Assembly (NCBI GenBank): GCA_014376345.1
Contig: JACMRS010000323.1
Location: 1-13,522, forward strand
DNA length: 13,522 bases
Direction: 5' to 3'
Origin: Bacteroidia bacterium
Lineage (GTDB): Bacteria; Bacteroidota; Bacteroidia; NS11-12g; UBA955
Shown: positions 6,314-13,522 of the stretch, piece after piece
Position numbering within the stretch: position 1 is the first letter of the stretch
How the letters are laid out: the number at the start of each line of letters is the position of its first letter
The notes under the pieces: model-generated
What the model was told of the DNA's origin: nothing
Database searches by the model: none
What the model saw: the letters and a program-made list of their open reading frames with translations, nothing else
Program-made: the position numbers and the translations under genes

Positions 6314-7057
6314 ATGATAAAAGCTATTATAATAGACGACGAGCCCAACAGCCTTAATGCTTTGAGCAAAATGGTGCAAAATTATTGTCCCGACCTACAG
6401 GTTGTAGCCACAGCGGATACTGTTGCGACAGGCATTGCAGCTATAACAGAGCATAAACCTGATTTAGTTTTTCTGGATATTGAACTTCCGGATAAAACTG
6501 GTTTTGAACTGCTTGCTTCGCTGGAGCCAGTTGATTTTGAGGTAATTTTTACTACAGGTCACGAGGAATATGCTATTAAAGCTTTTAAAACTGCCGCGAT
6601 TGATTACTTACTGAAACCAATTGATATTGAGGAGCTTGAACGAGCGGTTGACAAAGTAGTTGACAAGCGTAAAAAAAGTAAGACCAATCAGAATTTTGAT
6701 GTTTTGATTCAAAACTGGAAAAATGCTGAAAGCCATCAGATTGCTTTATCGAGTTCAGAGGGATTCATTTTTGTTAAAATAAAAGACATTATTTACTGTA
6801 AAGGCGATGGTGCTTACACTTATTTCTTTTTGAAGTCGGGTGAGAAGATTATTGTTTCAAAAAACCTGAAAGAATTTGAGGATTTGCTTGATGATCAGGG
6901 ATTTTTCCGCACCCATAAATCGTATTTGATTAACCTGAACGAAATGAAAAAATATGTTCGCGGAGATGGCGGCTACGTGGTAATGAGCAATGGCGATAAT
7001 ATTGATGTTTCAAAGCGCAAAAAGGAATCATTTCTCTCTAATCTTTCAAAAATTTAA
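6314..7057 (+). CDS. LytTR-family response regulator (canonical)
   Basis: A 247-residue cytoplasmic response regulator. The receiver domain (about residues 1-125) has the acidic pair D8/D9 in IIIDDEP, the phospho-acceptor D55 in FLDIELP, a conserved Thr in FTTGHEEYAIKAF and K101 in LLKPID. After a basic linker (KVVDKRKKSKT), the C-terminal LytTR DNA-binding domain (about residues 145-247) shows IALSSSEGFIFV, DIIYCKGDGAYTYFFL, FFRTHKSYLINLNEM and GDNIDVSKRKKESF. It is expected to bind direct repeats near promoters when phosphorylated. It lies 5 bp after the pseudokinase and 2 bp before the sensor kinase, so it is probably co-transcribed with both. Its target genes are not shown by the sequence. 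Confidence 0.95.
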   Translation: MIKAIIIDDEPNSLNALSKMVQNYCPDLQVVATADTVATGIAAITEHKPDLVFLDIELPDKTGFELLASLEPVDFEVIFTTGHEEYAIKAFKTAAIDYLLKPIDIEELERAVDKVVDKRKKSKTNQNFDVLIQNWKNAESHQIALSSSEGFIFVKIKDIIYCKGDGAYTYFFLKSGEKIIVSKNLKEFEDLLDDQGFFRTHKSYLINLNEMKKYVRGDGGYVVMSNGDNIDVSKRKKESFLSNLSKI

Positions 7058-7059
7058 TA

Positions 7060-10000
7060 TTGCAAAAACGCTACTTAAATACTCTACTTTATTTACTGTT
7101 TCTGATTTCAGGAAAGATTTTTGGACAGCAATCCCTTCGTTTCAATAATTACTCAATTGAAGAAGGACTGTCGCAATCTACCCTTCAGGATATTTTTCAG
7201 ACTAAAGACGGATTTATCTGGTTTGGAACAGCAGACGGACTCAATAAATTTGATGGGTATCAGTTTCATGCATATAAGCACGATGCTGCTGAACCAGGCT
7301 CATTAAGCAGTAGTTTTATAGAATCGCTTGGTCAGGATGATTCGGGAAACTTATGGGTTGGAACCCACGAAGGGATTCTAAATATTTTCAATAAGCAAAA
7401 AAACCATTTTACAGTTCTTAAACAATTTTCAGATCATTTTACCCAGCATAGTCCCATTAAAAGCATTAAAAACGACGGAAAGGGCCACATGTGGATTGCT
7501 ACTGAGGGATCGGGTATTGCCTGTTATGATTTAAAGAAAGGCACTATCAGGTTTTTGAATACTGAAAACGCAAAACTGATTTCAAACACAATAAATTGTC
7601 TCTTTATTAATAAAAAAACTCTATGGTACGGTACCCCATTAGGTATTTCTTCTTTAAAAATTAACTCAGACACTTCATTATCCAAAACCTTTCTTGAGAA
7701 TCAGGAAATTTATGCGATTAATATTTATCAGGGCAAGCTTTATGTTGCAACCGGTAGTCAGGGACTTTTTATTTTAAACAATGGTAAAATGGAGTCAGTT
7801 GCACTTCCATTGAACGGCGGAGAACAATATTCATGTACATTTTTACTTCCCGACCATCTGAATAATTTATGGGTAGGTACATTGTTTAATGGTATTCACA
7901 GGATTTCCGAGAATGGAAAAATTGAAACTTTTTTAAATAATCCACTTGATAAAACCAGTTTAGGTAATAACATTATCCGCTGCGGCATTGAAGATAACAC
8001 CGGCAATATCTGGCTTGGAACATATAGTGGAATCAGCAGTATCAAACCACTTAACCAACAACTTCATTTATTACAGCATAATCCATTAAATATCAATTCA
8101 CTAAGTAACAATAACATTTATTTTATTTATCAGGATCATGCCGGCTTTATTTGGTTGGGTACGCTGGAAGGTGGACTAGACAGATATGATCCTGCAACTC
8201 AAAACATCGAACATTACAACACTTCAAACAGTAAAGGTCTGACATCTAACAGCATTCGCAGTGTTTATCAGGACAGTAAAAACAGGTATTATGTAGGCAC
8301 AGGAACCGATGGGCTTTTCAGATTTTATCCAGAAGAGAGAAGATTTGAAGAATTTACAGATAAGTTTAATTACACCACTTCGAGTGTCAGAATTACCTCT
8401 ATTGCTGAAGATGCACGGGAAAATCTGTGGATTGCCACTTTCAACGGACTTGATTTTTACGACACCAAAGCTGATACTATTGCATATTATCTATTCGACA
8501 ATGAAAATGAACAGAATAATAATATTATTGAAATAAAGCTTGATAAAAAGAATGACAAAATCTGGATTGCTTCTTTTGGCAATGGCCTTCAGATATTTGA
8601 CATTGCAACAAAAAAATACACTAAGACTTACAGCCACGATCCAAAAAATCCGATGTCGATTAGCAACAATCAGTTGCTATGTGTGAACATTTATAACGAC
8701 GACACATTGATGGTAGGTACATTTGGAGGAGGACTGAATATTTTTGATATTAAATCTGAAATTTTTACCTCGATAACAGAAAAAGACGGCTTACCAAATG
8801 ATGCTGTTTATGGTATACTTGGTGATAAAAAAGGCTATTTGTGGGTTAGTACTAACAGAGGTTTGTCGAGAATTGGCTTAAGGCCTACAAGATTTAAGAA
8901 TTTTGATCAGATTAATCTGGTTCAAAGTCTTGAATTTAATGAAGGCGCTTACCTTGCAGGAAGAGACGGTAATTTTTATTTCGGCGGAATTAACGGATTG
9001 AATTTTTTTGTTCCTGAGAGTTTAAAAGTCAACAAATTTGTGCCCCCGGTAGAAATTACAGGATTCAAAGTACTAGACAGAGAATTGCCTTTCAGAGAAC
9101 TTTCTTCAAAAGATGGTATTTTAACGCTTCAACACAATCAAAATTTCATAAGTATTGATTTTGTGGCATTGAATTACATAAATCCTGAAAAAACCACTTA
9201 TTCTTATAAGCTTGAGGGCATTGACGATGATTGGGTGATGGCCGGAAACAAAAGAACAGCGAATTATACCAAATTACCACCCGGTTCTTATATTTTCAGG
9301 GTGAGGGCTGCAAATGAAGATGGTGTCTGGAATGAAGAGGGTGCTTCATTAAATATCTACATTCGCTCACCATTCTGGAAAACCTGGTGGTTTTTTATGC
9401 TAATCGGACTCAGTGCCCTTGGCGTAATTTATCTGGTACTTCATGCCCGCACCAATGCGATTAGAAAAAGCTATCAGGCACAAATGACTGAAGTAGAACT
9501 TAAGGCTTTAAGATCACAGATGAACCCTCACTTTATTTTCAATTCTATAAACAGCATTCAGTATTATATTCTGAATAAAAATCCTAAAACTGCTTATACT
9601 TATCTGTCTAAATTTTCGAGTTTGATGAGGATGATTTTGCAGAACAGCAGAATCAATTATATCACTATTGAAGATGAGATAGAATCGCTGCAACTTTACC
9701 TGGAGCTTGAAAATATAAGACTTGACAATGAACTTAACTGCACATTTGATATTGACCCACTTATTAATCAAAAAAACACCCAGATTCCTTCGATGGTGAT
9801 TCAACCTTTTGTGGAAAATGCAATTCTGCACGGTTTGCTTACAAAGCAGGGCAATAAATCGGTTACCATCAGAATGCAGAAGGAAATCAGCCATATTTAT
9901 TGTGAAGTTGAGGACAATGGCATAGGTCGTGAAAAGGCCAGAGAATTAAATGAGTTGAGAACAAAAAAGCATGAATCTACAGGAATGAAAGCTACCCGTC

Positions 10001-10134
10001 AAAGGCTTGATATACTAAACAGAAATTCTGACAAAAAATTAAGTGTCAATATTATTGATATGTTCAACGAAAATGAAACCCCGTCAGGCACAAAAGTTCA
10101 GATCTTTATTCCAATTACAAATAAATCAGAATGA
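7060..10134 (+). CDS. Two-propeller sensor histidine kinase (Reg_prop, Y_Y_Y, LytS-type kinase)
   Basis: A 1024-residue inner-membrane sensor that probably autophosphorylates on ligand binding in the periplasm. A signal peptide (residues 2-22, ending GKIFGQ) is followed by about 14 blade motifs between residues 50 and 650 (for example DGFIWFGTADGL, SGNLWVGT, TGNIWLGT, KGYLWVST), enough for two seven-bladed propellers. Next come a Y_Y_Y domain (about residues 690-766; YSYKLEGIDDDWV, LPPGSYIFRVRAAN), one TM helix (776-795), and a LytS-type kinase: MNPHFIFNS with H824, N-box QPFVENAILHGL with N920, and DNGIG at 952-956. All catalytic motifs look intact. Unlike hybrid HTCS sensors it has no receiver or AraC domain. 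The start is TTG at 7060; the first internal Met is near residue 144, so TTG is needed to keep the signal peptide. The ligand is unknown; homologues often sense glycans. Confidence 0.93.
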   Translation: MQKRYLNTLLYLLFLISGKIFGQQSLRFNNYSIEEGLSQSTLQDIFQTKDGFIWFGTADGLNKFDGYQFHAYKHDAAEPGSLSSSFIESLGQDDSGNLWVGTHEGILNIFNKQKNHFTVLKQFSDHFTQHSPIKSIKNDGKGHMWIATEGSGIACYDLKKGTIRFLNTENAKLISNTINCLFINKKTLWYGTPLGISSLKINSDTSLSKTFLENQEIYAINIYQGKLYVATGSQGLFILNNGKMESVALPLNGGEQYSCTFLLPDHLNNLWVGTLFNGIHRISENGKIETFLNNPLDKTSLGNNIIRCGIEDNTGNIWLGTYSGISSIKPLNQQLHLLQHNPLNINSLSNNNIYFIYQDHAGFIWLGTLEGGLDRYDPATQNIEHYNTSNSKGLTSNSIRSVYQDSKNRYYVGTGTDGLFRFYPEERRFEEFTDKFNYTTSSVRITSIAEDARENLWIATFNGLDFYDTKADTIAYYLFDNENEQNNNIIEIKLDKKNDKIWIASFGNGLQIFDIATKKYTKTYSHDPKNPMSISNNQLLCVNIYNDDTLMVGTFGGGLNIFDIKSEIFTSITEKDGLPNDAVYGILGDKKGYLWVSTNRGLSRIGLRPTRFKNFDQINLVQSLEFNEGAYLAGRDGNFYFGGINGLNFFVPESLKVNKFVPPVEITGFKVLDRELPFRELSSKDGILTLQHNQNFISIDFVALNYINPEKTTYSYKLEGIDDDWVMAGNKRTANYTKLPPGSYIFRVRAANEDGVWNEEGASLNIYIRSPFWKTWWFFMLIGLSALGVIYLVLHARTNAIRKSYQAQMTEVELKALRSQMNPHFIFNSINSIQYYILNKNPKTAYTYLSKFSSLMRMILQNSRINYITIEDEIESLQLYLELENIRLDNELNCTFDIDPLINQKNTQIPSMVIQPFVENAILHGLLTKQGNKSVTIRMQKEISHIYCEVEDNGIGREKARELNELRTKKHESTGMKATRQRLDILNRNSDKKLSVNIIDMFNENETPSGTKVQIFIPITNKSE

Positions 10135-10859
10135 GAGCCTTAATAGTTGACGACGAGAAAAAAAGCAGGGAAGTACTTCAGTCGCTTTTGGAAAACTTTT
10201 GCGAAGGTGTAACAGTTACAGGCACTGCAGACGATGTTGGTTCAGCTATTGAGGCAATTAATGCTTTGAAACCCGAGCTTGTTTTTCTTGATATCAGTTT
10301 GAAAGAAGGAGATGCATTTCAATTATTAAATAAGCTTGCAACAATTGATTTCGAGATTATTTTTATAACCGCTTTTGATGAATATTCTATTAAGGCGCTT
10401 CAGTTTTCAGATATCTTGTGTCTGATGAAACCTATTGATATCAGTGAGCTTCAGGAAGCCATTGACAAAACAAAACTACTTACAAAACACAATTCTGCAA
10501 TTGCTTTCCAACTTGCTGACACGATTCTTAAAAGTAAGTTTACTAAAATTCCTGTAATGCAGAATGATGTGCTTCTTATTATTGAAACACAAAAACTGGT
10601 GTTGGCAGATAAAAGTGTGAACGGCACCAAACTTATTCTGAATACCGGGCAGTCTATTGAAACAGTGAAACATTACGGACAGTTTGAAAAGTTACTTTTA
10701 AATCAAAAAGACTTTGTAAACCTGAGCGATTCGTGCCTTGTAAATACCAATTATGTAATTACTCAAAAGCAATATCAAAGTCCTGTAAAACTATCAACAG
10801 GGCAAAGTATTCAGGTAGAATCCCGCTTTCTTAAAAAATTAAATGAAATAACTTCTTAA
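10131..10859 (+). CDS. Response regulator with intact receiver and diverged LytTR-like output domain
   Basis: 242 residues, overlapping the kinase gene by 4 bp (ATGA), which suggests translational coupling. The receiver is intact: D7/D8 in IVDDE, phospho-acceptor D54 in FLDISLKEGD, and K100 in LMKPID. It is clearly related to the receiver two genes upstream (both carry a VFLDI core and KPIDI). The C-terminal domain (about residues 140-242) keeps the LytTR outline (LILNTGQSIETVKHYGQFEKLL, CLVNTNYV, LSTGQSIQVESRFLKKL) but loses signature residues: the H-x-S-[YF]-L-[IV]-N segment becomes LSDSCLVN, and the usual E/C-x-x-G-x-Y region becomes DKSVNGT. DNA binding may be altered or lost. Its stop shares bases with the convergent MBOAT stop. 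It is the likely partner of the upstream kinase. Confidence 0.85.
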   Translation: MRALIVDDEKKSREVLQSLLENFCEGVTVTGTADDVGSAIEAINALKPELVFLDISLKEGDAFQLLNKLATIDFEIIFITAFDEYSIKALQFSDILCLMKPIDISELQEAIDKTKLLTKHNSAIAFQLADTILKSKFTKIPVMQNDVLLIIETQKLVLADKSVNGTKLILNTGQSIETVKHYGQFEKLLLNQKDFVNLSDSCLVNTNYVITQKQYQSPVKLSTGQSIQVESRFLKKLNEITS

Positions 10860-12523
10860 AACTGGAAGTAAATAAAGGGTTTAGATTCGGAAGACATTCC
10901 CTGATAGATGATAAAAACGGTGCAAACCACTGCAAGTATTTTAACAACTACATGTGATCTGATAAACAGTTTTTTATATTGCCACTTCAATGAAGAAGGG
11001 AGCCAATGAATTACAAAAGCAATCAGCATTAGGGTAAATACTTCCCACATGTTACTGATTACAGGCCATGCAACTGAAAACTTGAGGTCATAAAACAATT
11101 TGTCGATCACTTCTTTTGCCTGGGCCATGTCTTCAGTTCTGAAATATATTCTTGTAAAACTGATAAACATAAAAGTAATAAAAACCTTCCAGGCGTGAAC
11201 CGGCCAAGTTTTAATTTTTTCATACGGACTAATTTTTCTCCAAAATTTATAAAACACAAGTCCCAGGCCATTAAGACCACCCCAGATCAGAAAATTAAGA
11301 GTAGCACCATGCCAAAATCCGCCGATTAGCATAGTTACCATTAAGTTTATATTGGTATTAACAGCATTTCTGAATGAAGGGAAAACCTTTCCCAAAACTA
11401 TAAATACAACTGTCAAGGCAGCCATTAAACCAATAAACCAATAAGCATGAAGCAATATAGAAAGTACTATTGTAAGCAGAGAAATTAAGAGATAAGACAC
11501 CCAAGAGCCACTTCGGTTTCCGCCAATAGGGATGTATAAATAACTCTGAAGCCAACTTGAAAGTGAAATATGCCAGCGCTTCCAGAATTCGGCAGTATTT
11601 TTGGCTTTGTAAGGAGAATTAAAATTAAGGCCGAGTTTGAAACCGAGGAGCAATGCGATACCGGTTCCAATATCGGTGTATCCCGAAAAATCAAGATATA
11701 CTTGCATAGAGTAACCAATTACAGCCATTAGGTTTTCGAAGCCGGTAAAAAGCAGCGGGTTGCCAAAAATCTTGTCAATAAAATTTGTCGCCATATAATC
11801 CCCTACCAGCAGCTTTTTGATAAGTCCCGTTAAAATCATAAACAATGCTAATCCGAACTGATATTGGCTCAGCGAGTATTGCTTTTTCATTTGCGGAATA
11901 AACTGAGAGGGTTTTGCGATGGGACCTAAAACAAGGTGTGGGAAGAACATAATAAAAAAGCCGAAATCAAAAATATTGTTGAGTGGCTTGATTTTCCTGC
12001 GATAAACATCAACTGTGTAACTAATAGTCTGGAAGGTATGAAACGACAAACCGGCAGGCAAAATGATTCTATTTATATCGAAATGAGAGTTAGAAGAATG
12101 GCTTGTCCATGAAACAAAATAATTGATCATTTTGTAATGAGTATGAAATATTTCATTCACACTTTCGGTAAAGAAATAGGCTGAATGAAAGTAAATAAGC
12201 AGGCCAAGATTAAGAATTACGCTAGTTGAAACAAGTGCTTTCCTGATCTTTTCCGACTGGCTTTTTTCCATTGCTTTTGCAATGCTGAAATCATAAACTA
12301 TAGAGATCAGAAAGAGTATAAAAAACAGTCCGCTGGTTTTATAATAAAAGAAAACACTAACCAGAAAAATGAAGAGATTGCGAAGAGTAAGCCGTTTGTA
12401 AATTACAGAAAACACTGCGAAAACAAAACTAAAAAACACCCAGAATGAGAGGTTAACAAAGAACATCGGGCTCTTGTTATACACTGAAAATACAGAAATT
12501 ATATATTCAAAAAACTCACTCAT
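10856..12523 (-). CDS. MBOAT-family O-acyltransferase
   Basis: A 555-residue polytopic membrane protein of the AlgI/PatA/DltB type, which moves acyl (often acetyl) groups across the inner membrane for attachment to an extracellular polymer. Many hydrophobic helices are visible from residue 15 onward. Family motifs: the PAGLSFHTFQTISYTVDVYR region, FFPHLVLGPI, YLDFSGYTDIGTGIALLLGF, then WKRWHISLSSWLQSYLYIP (H318), and the invariant active-site histidine in GGFWHG (H405). Length is typical. The ATG at 12523 overlaps the end of the SGNH hydrolase gene by 8 bp (ATGAGTGA), which implies coupled translation and joint work on one polymer: MBOAT exports the acyl group, SGNH transfers or removes it. 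The polymer (peptidoglycan, exopolysaccharide or LPS) is not shown. Convergent with the signalling operon. Confidence 0.93.
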   Translation of the reverse strand: MSEFFEYIISVFSVYNKSPMFFVNLSFWVFFSFVFAVFSVIYKRLTLRNLFIFLVSVFFYYKTSGLFFILFLISIVYDFSIAKAMEKSQSEKIRKALVSTSVILNLGLLIYFHSAYFFTESVNEIFHTHYKMINYFVSWTSHSSNSHFDINRIILPAGLSFHTFQTISYTVDVYRRKIKPLNNIFDFGFFIMFFPHLVLGPIAKPSQFIPQMKKQYSLSQYQFGLALFMILTGLIKKLLVGDYMATNFIDKIFGNPLLFTGFENLMAVIGYSMQVYLDFSGYTDIGTGIALLLGFKLGLNFNSPYKAKNTAEFWKRWHISLSSWLQSYLYIPIGGNRSGSWVSYLLISLLTIVLSILLHAYWFIGLMAALTVVFIVLGKVFPSFRNAVNTNINLMVTMLIGGFWHGATLNFLIWGGLNGLGLVFYKFWRKISPYEKIKTWPVHAWKVFITFMFISFTRIYFRTEDMAQAKEVIDKLFYDLKFSVAWPVISNMWEVFTLMLIAFVIHWLPSSLKWQYKKLFIRSHVVVKILAVVCTVFIIYQGMSSESKPFIYFQF

Positions 12524-13522
12524 GTTTTAGCTTTGCCACAGGCATTTTTAAATACTGTTCGTATTTTTTAATTATTGCGGTAAACATCAGATCGCCCATC
12601 AGATAATAGCCTTTTCTAGAAAAGTGTATGTGATCATTTGCGGCCATGTGGTTATTGATCCAGAATTGCATCGAACCTAGTCCGCCCATTACAGAAAAAA
12701 GATCCCAAACACCTGCGCCATATTTATTAGCCAGGTTCTGCATCGATCCTTTAACTTCTATTCCGGTAACATTTTTATAGTATTTATTTTTGCGTTTTTT
12801 GTAGCTGTCAGTATTGGTAGTGAAGAGGATAGCCGCACCGGGCGCAACTTTTTTAATCCGTTTTATCATTTCAGAATAATTCCCTTCATACCAGGATTGG
12901 GTAAAATTCGGATCGAAAGCATCGTTGATTCCAATTGAAAAAATAATAAGATCAGGTTTTATAACAGACAGCTGTCTTTCAAAATTACCACTTGTTTTGA
13001 GGAAGGATGGCACGGAGGCGCCATTGACACCAATTGCACTGTAATTGATTCCCGGTGCATCCAGATCAAAATAAAAGCCATACAGAGTGAAATGATTCTG
13101 TATGCTGTCTCTTTTGTTAATAGTAAAGGTTACTTGTGTTAAAGGTTTCATGAAAATAAATTCCGTATACCCTTGTTGTCTGTTTTCAATCACTTCTTTT
13201 ACCTCGGTAAGACTGTCAATACCTATTTGCATAGATTGATAATTAACATCATAAAATACCTTAACCCTGTCAAAAAGATATTCGATTTTGGCATCAGGTG
13301 TCATGGTCACTGTCATTGTACCTGCTGTGTCATAAGTTGTACTTTCAAGTCCGGCCAAACCATAAGCTGCGTAGCAATCGCGCGAAACTATCCGGCAACC
13401 ATCCCATTTTCCAGTCCAGGATACTTTATAGTTAGTAGGGTTATTGCTATTTTTTCCATGTAATCTAAACGGGTAAATAAATCCCCGGGCGGCTTGTGGC
13501 ATGTTAATGAATTCATTAAAAT
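12516..13522 (-). CDS. SGNH/GDSL hydrolase or acetyltransferase, C-terminal part; continues off the right edge
   Basis: The frame is open to base 13522, and codons upstream of the first visible ATG (13502) remain open, so the gene begins outside the window. The visible part covers an inserted beta-rich region (RGFIYPFRLHGKNSNNPTNY at its start, FDRVKVFYDVNYQS, FTLYGFYFDLDAPGINYSAIGVNGASV), then SGNH blocks: the block II-like GVNGAS; block III IIFSIGINDAFD (G-x-N-D); and block V DHIHFSRKGY with the catalytic Asp and His. The nucleophile block (GDS) is not visible; in relatives it precedes RGFIYP-type sequence, so it should lie just beyond the edge. Probably a periplasmic esterase or O-acetyltransferase acting with the MBOAT protein whose gene overlaps its 3' end by 8 bp. 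Confidence 0.88.
   Translation of the reverse strand, partial: FNEFINMPQAARGFIYPFRLHGKNSNNPTNYKVSWTGKWDGCRIVSRDCYAAYGLAGLESTTYDTAGTMTVTMTPDAKIEYLFDRVKVFYDVNYQSMQIGIDSLTEVKEVIENRQQGYTEFIFMKPLTQVTFTINKRDSIQNHFTLYGFYFDLDAPGINYSAIGVNGASVPSFLKTSGNFERQLSVIKPDLIIFSIGINDAFDPNFTQSWYEGNYSEMIKRIKKVAPGAAILFTTNTDSYKKRKNKYYKNVTGIEVKGSMQNLANKYGAGVWDLFSVMGGLGSMQFWINNHMAANDHIHFSRKGYYLMGDLMFTAIIKKYEQYLKMPVAKLKHE

Noticed and set aside
9514..9894. 126-codon minus-strand open frame
   Set aside because: It lies wholly inside the kinase domain of the sensor gene, opposite conserved motifs (HFIFN, VENAILHGL); its translation shows no recognisable domain.
7060..10134. Hybrid two-component system (HTCS)
   Set aside because: The periplasmic architecture is similar, but the protein ends after the HATPase domain; there is no fused receiver or AraC-type domain, and the regulators are separate genes.
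12516..13502. SGNH hydrolase as a complete gene starting at ATG 13502
   Set aside because: Codons upstream of that ATG stay open to the window edge, the nucleophile GDS block and signal peptide are missing, and RGFIYP-type sequence is internal in relatives, so the gene is partial.

Overview
The window reads as AT-rich chromosomal DNA from a member of the Bacteroidota. The reasons are: promoters of the TAnnTTTG type with almost no Shine-Dalgarno signal; a periplasmic two-propeller sensor of the Reg_prop/Y_Y_Y class joined to a LytS-type kinase; LytTR regulators; and Bacteroidota-style versions of Asd, PrmA, the LolC/E-like permease and the MBOAT/SGNH pair. No tRNA, rRNA, CRISPR array, transposase or phage gene was seen. 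Species cannot be named from this sequence alone.

Layout. (1) Positions 1-1605, minus strand: a GT9 glycosyltransferase followed after 1 bp by a membrane glycosyltransferase (GT-C-like) that runs off the left edge, probably a surface-glycan operon. (2) Positions 1606-2152: intergenic DNA filled by a tandem array of three ~120-bp units rich in hairpins (REP-like), ending just before the asd promoter. (3) Positions 2153-3145, plus strand: asd (aspartate-semialdehyde dehydrogenase), tail to tail with (4) a minus-strand pair, prmA (4417-5262) then a LolC/E-type ABC permease (3149-4366). (5) Positions 5263-5690: a divergent intergenic region with the prmA promoter, a structured GC-rich element resembling Flavo-1 RNA, and the promoter of the next operon. 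(6) Positions 5691-10859, plus strand: a compact four-gene signalling operon. (7) Positions 10856-13522, minus strand: an SGNH hydrolase (its N-terminal part lies beyond the right edge) overlapping an MBOAT acyltransferase, a typical O-acyl transfer pair for an envelope polymer.

The most unusual part is the signalling operon. Its order is a 205-residue soluble LytS-like protein with destroyed kinase motifs (a pseudokinase), a canonical LytTR response regulator, a 1024-residue membrane kinase with 14 propeller-blade motifs and intact catalytic motifs, and a second response regulator whose receiver is intact but whose LytTR-like output domain is strongly diverged. Gaps are 5 bp, 2 bp and a 4-bp overlap, so the four are probably co-transcribed. 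The layout looks like a duplicated kinase-regulator module in which one kinase and one output domain have diverged. Inference: the membrane kinase senses a periplasmic ligand and phosphorylates one or both regulators, while the pseudokinase tunes kinase or regulator activity by protein contact.
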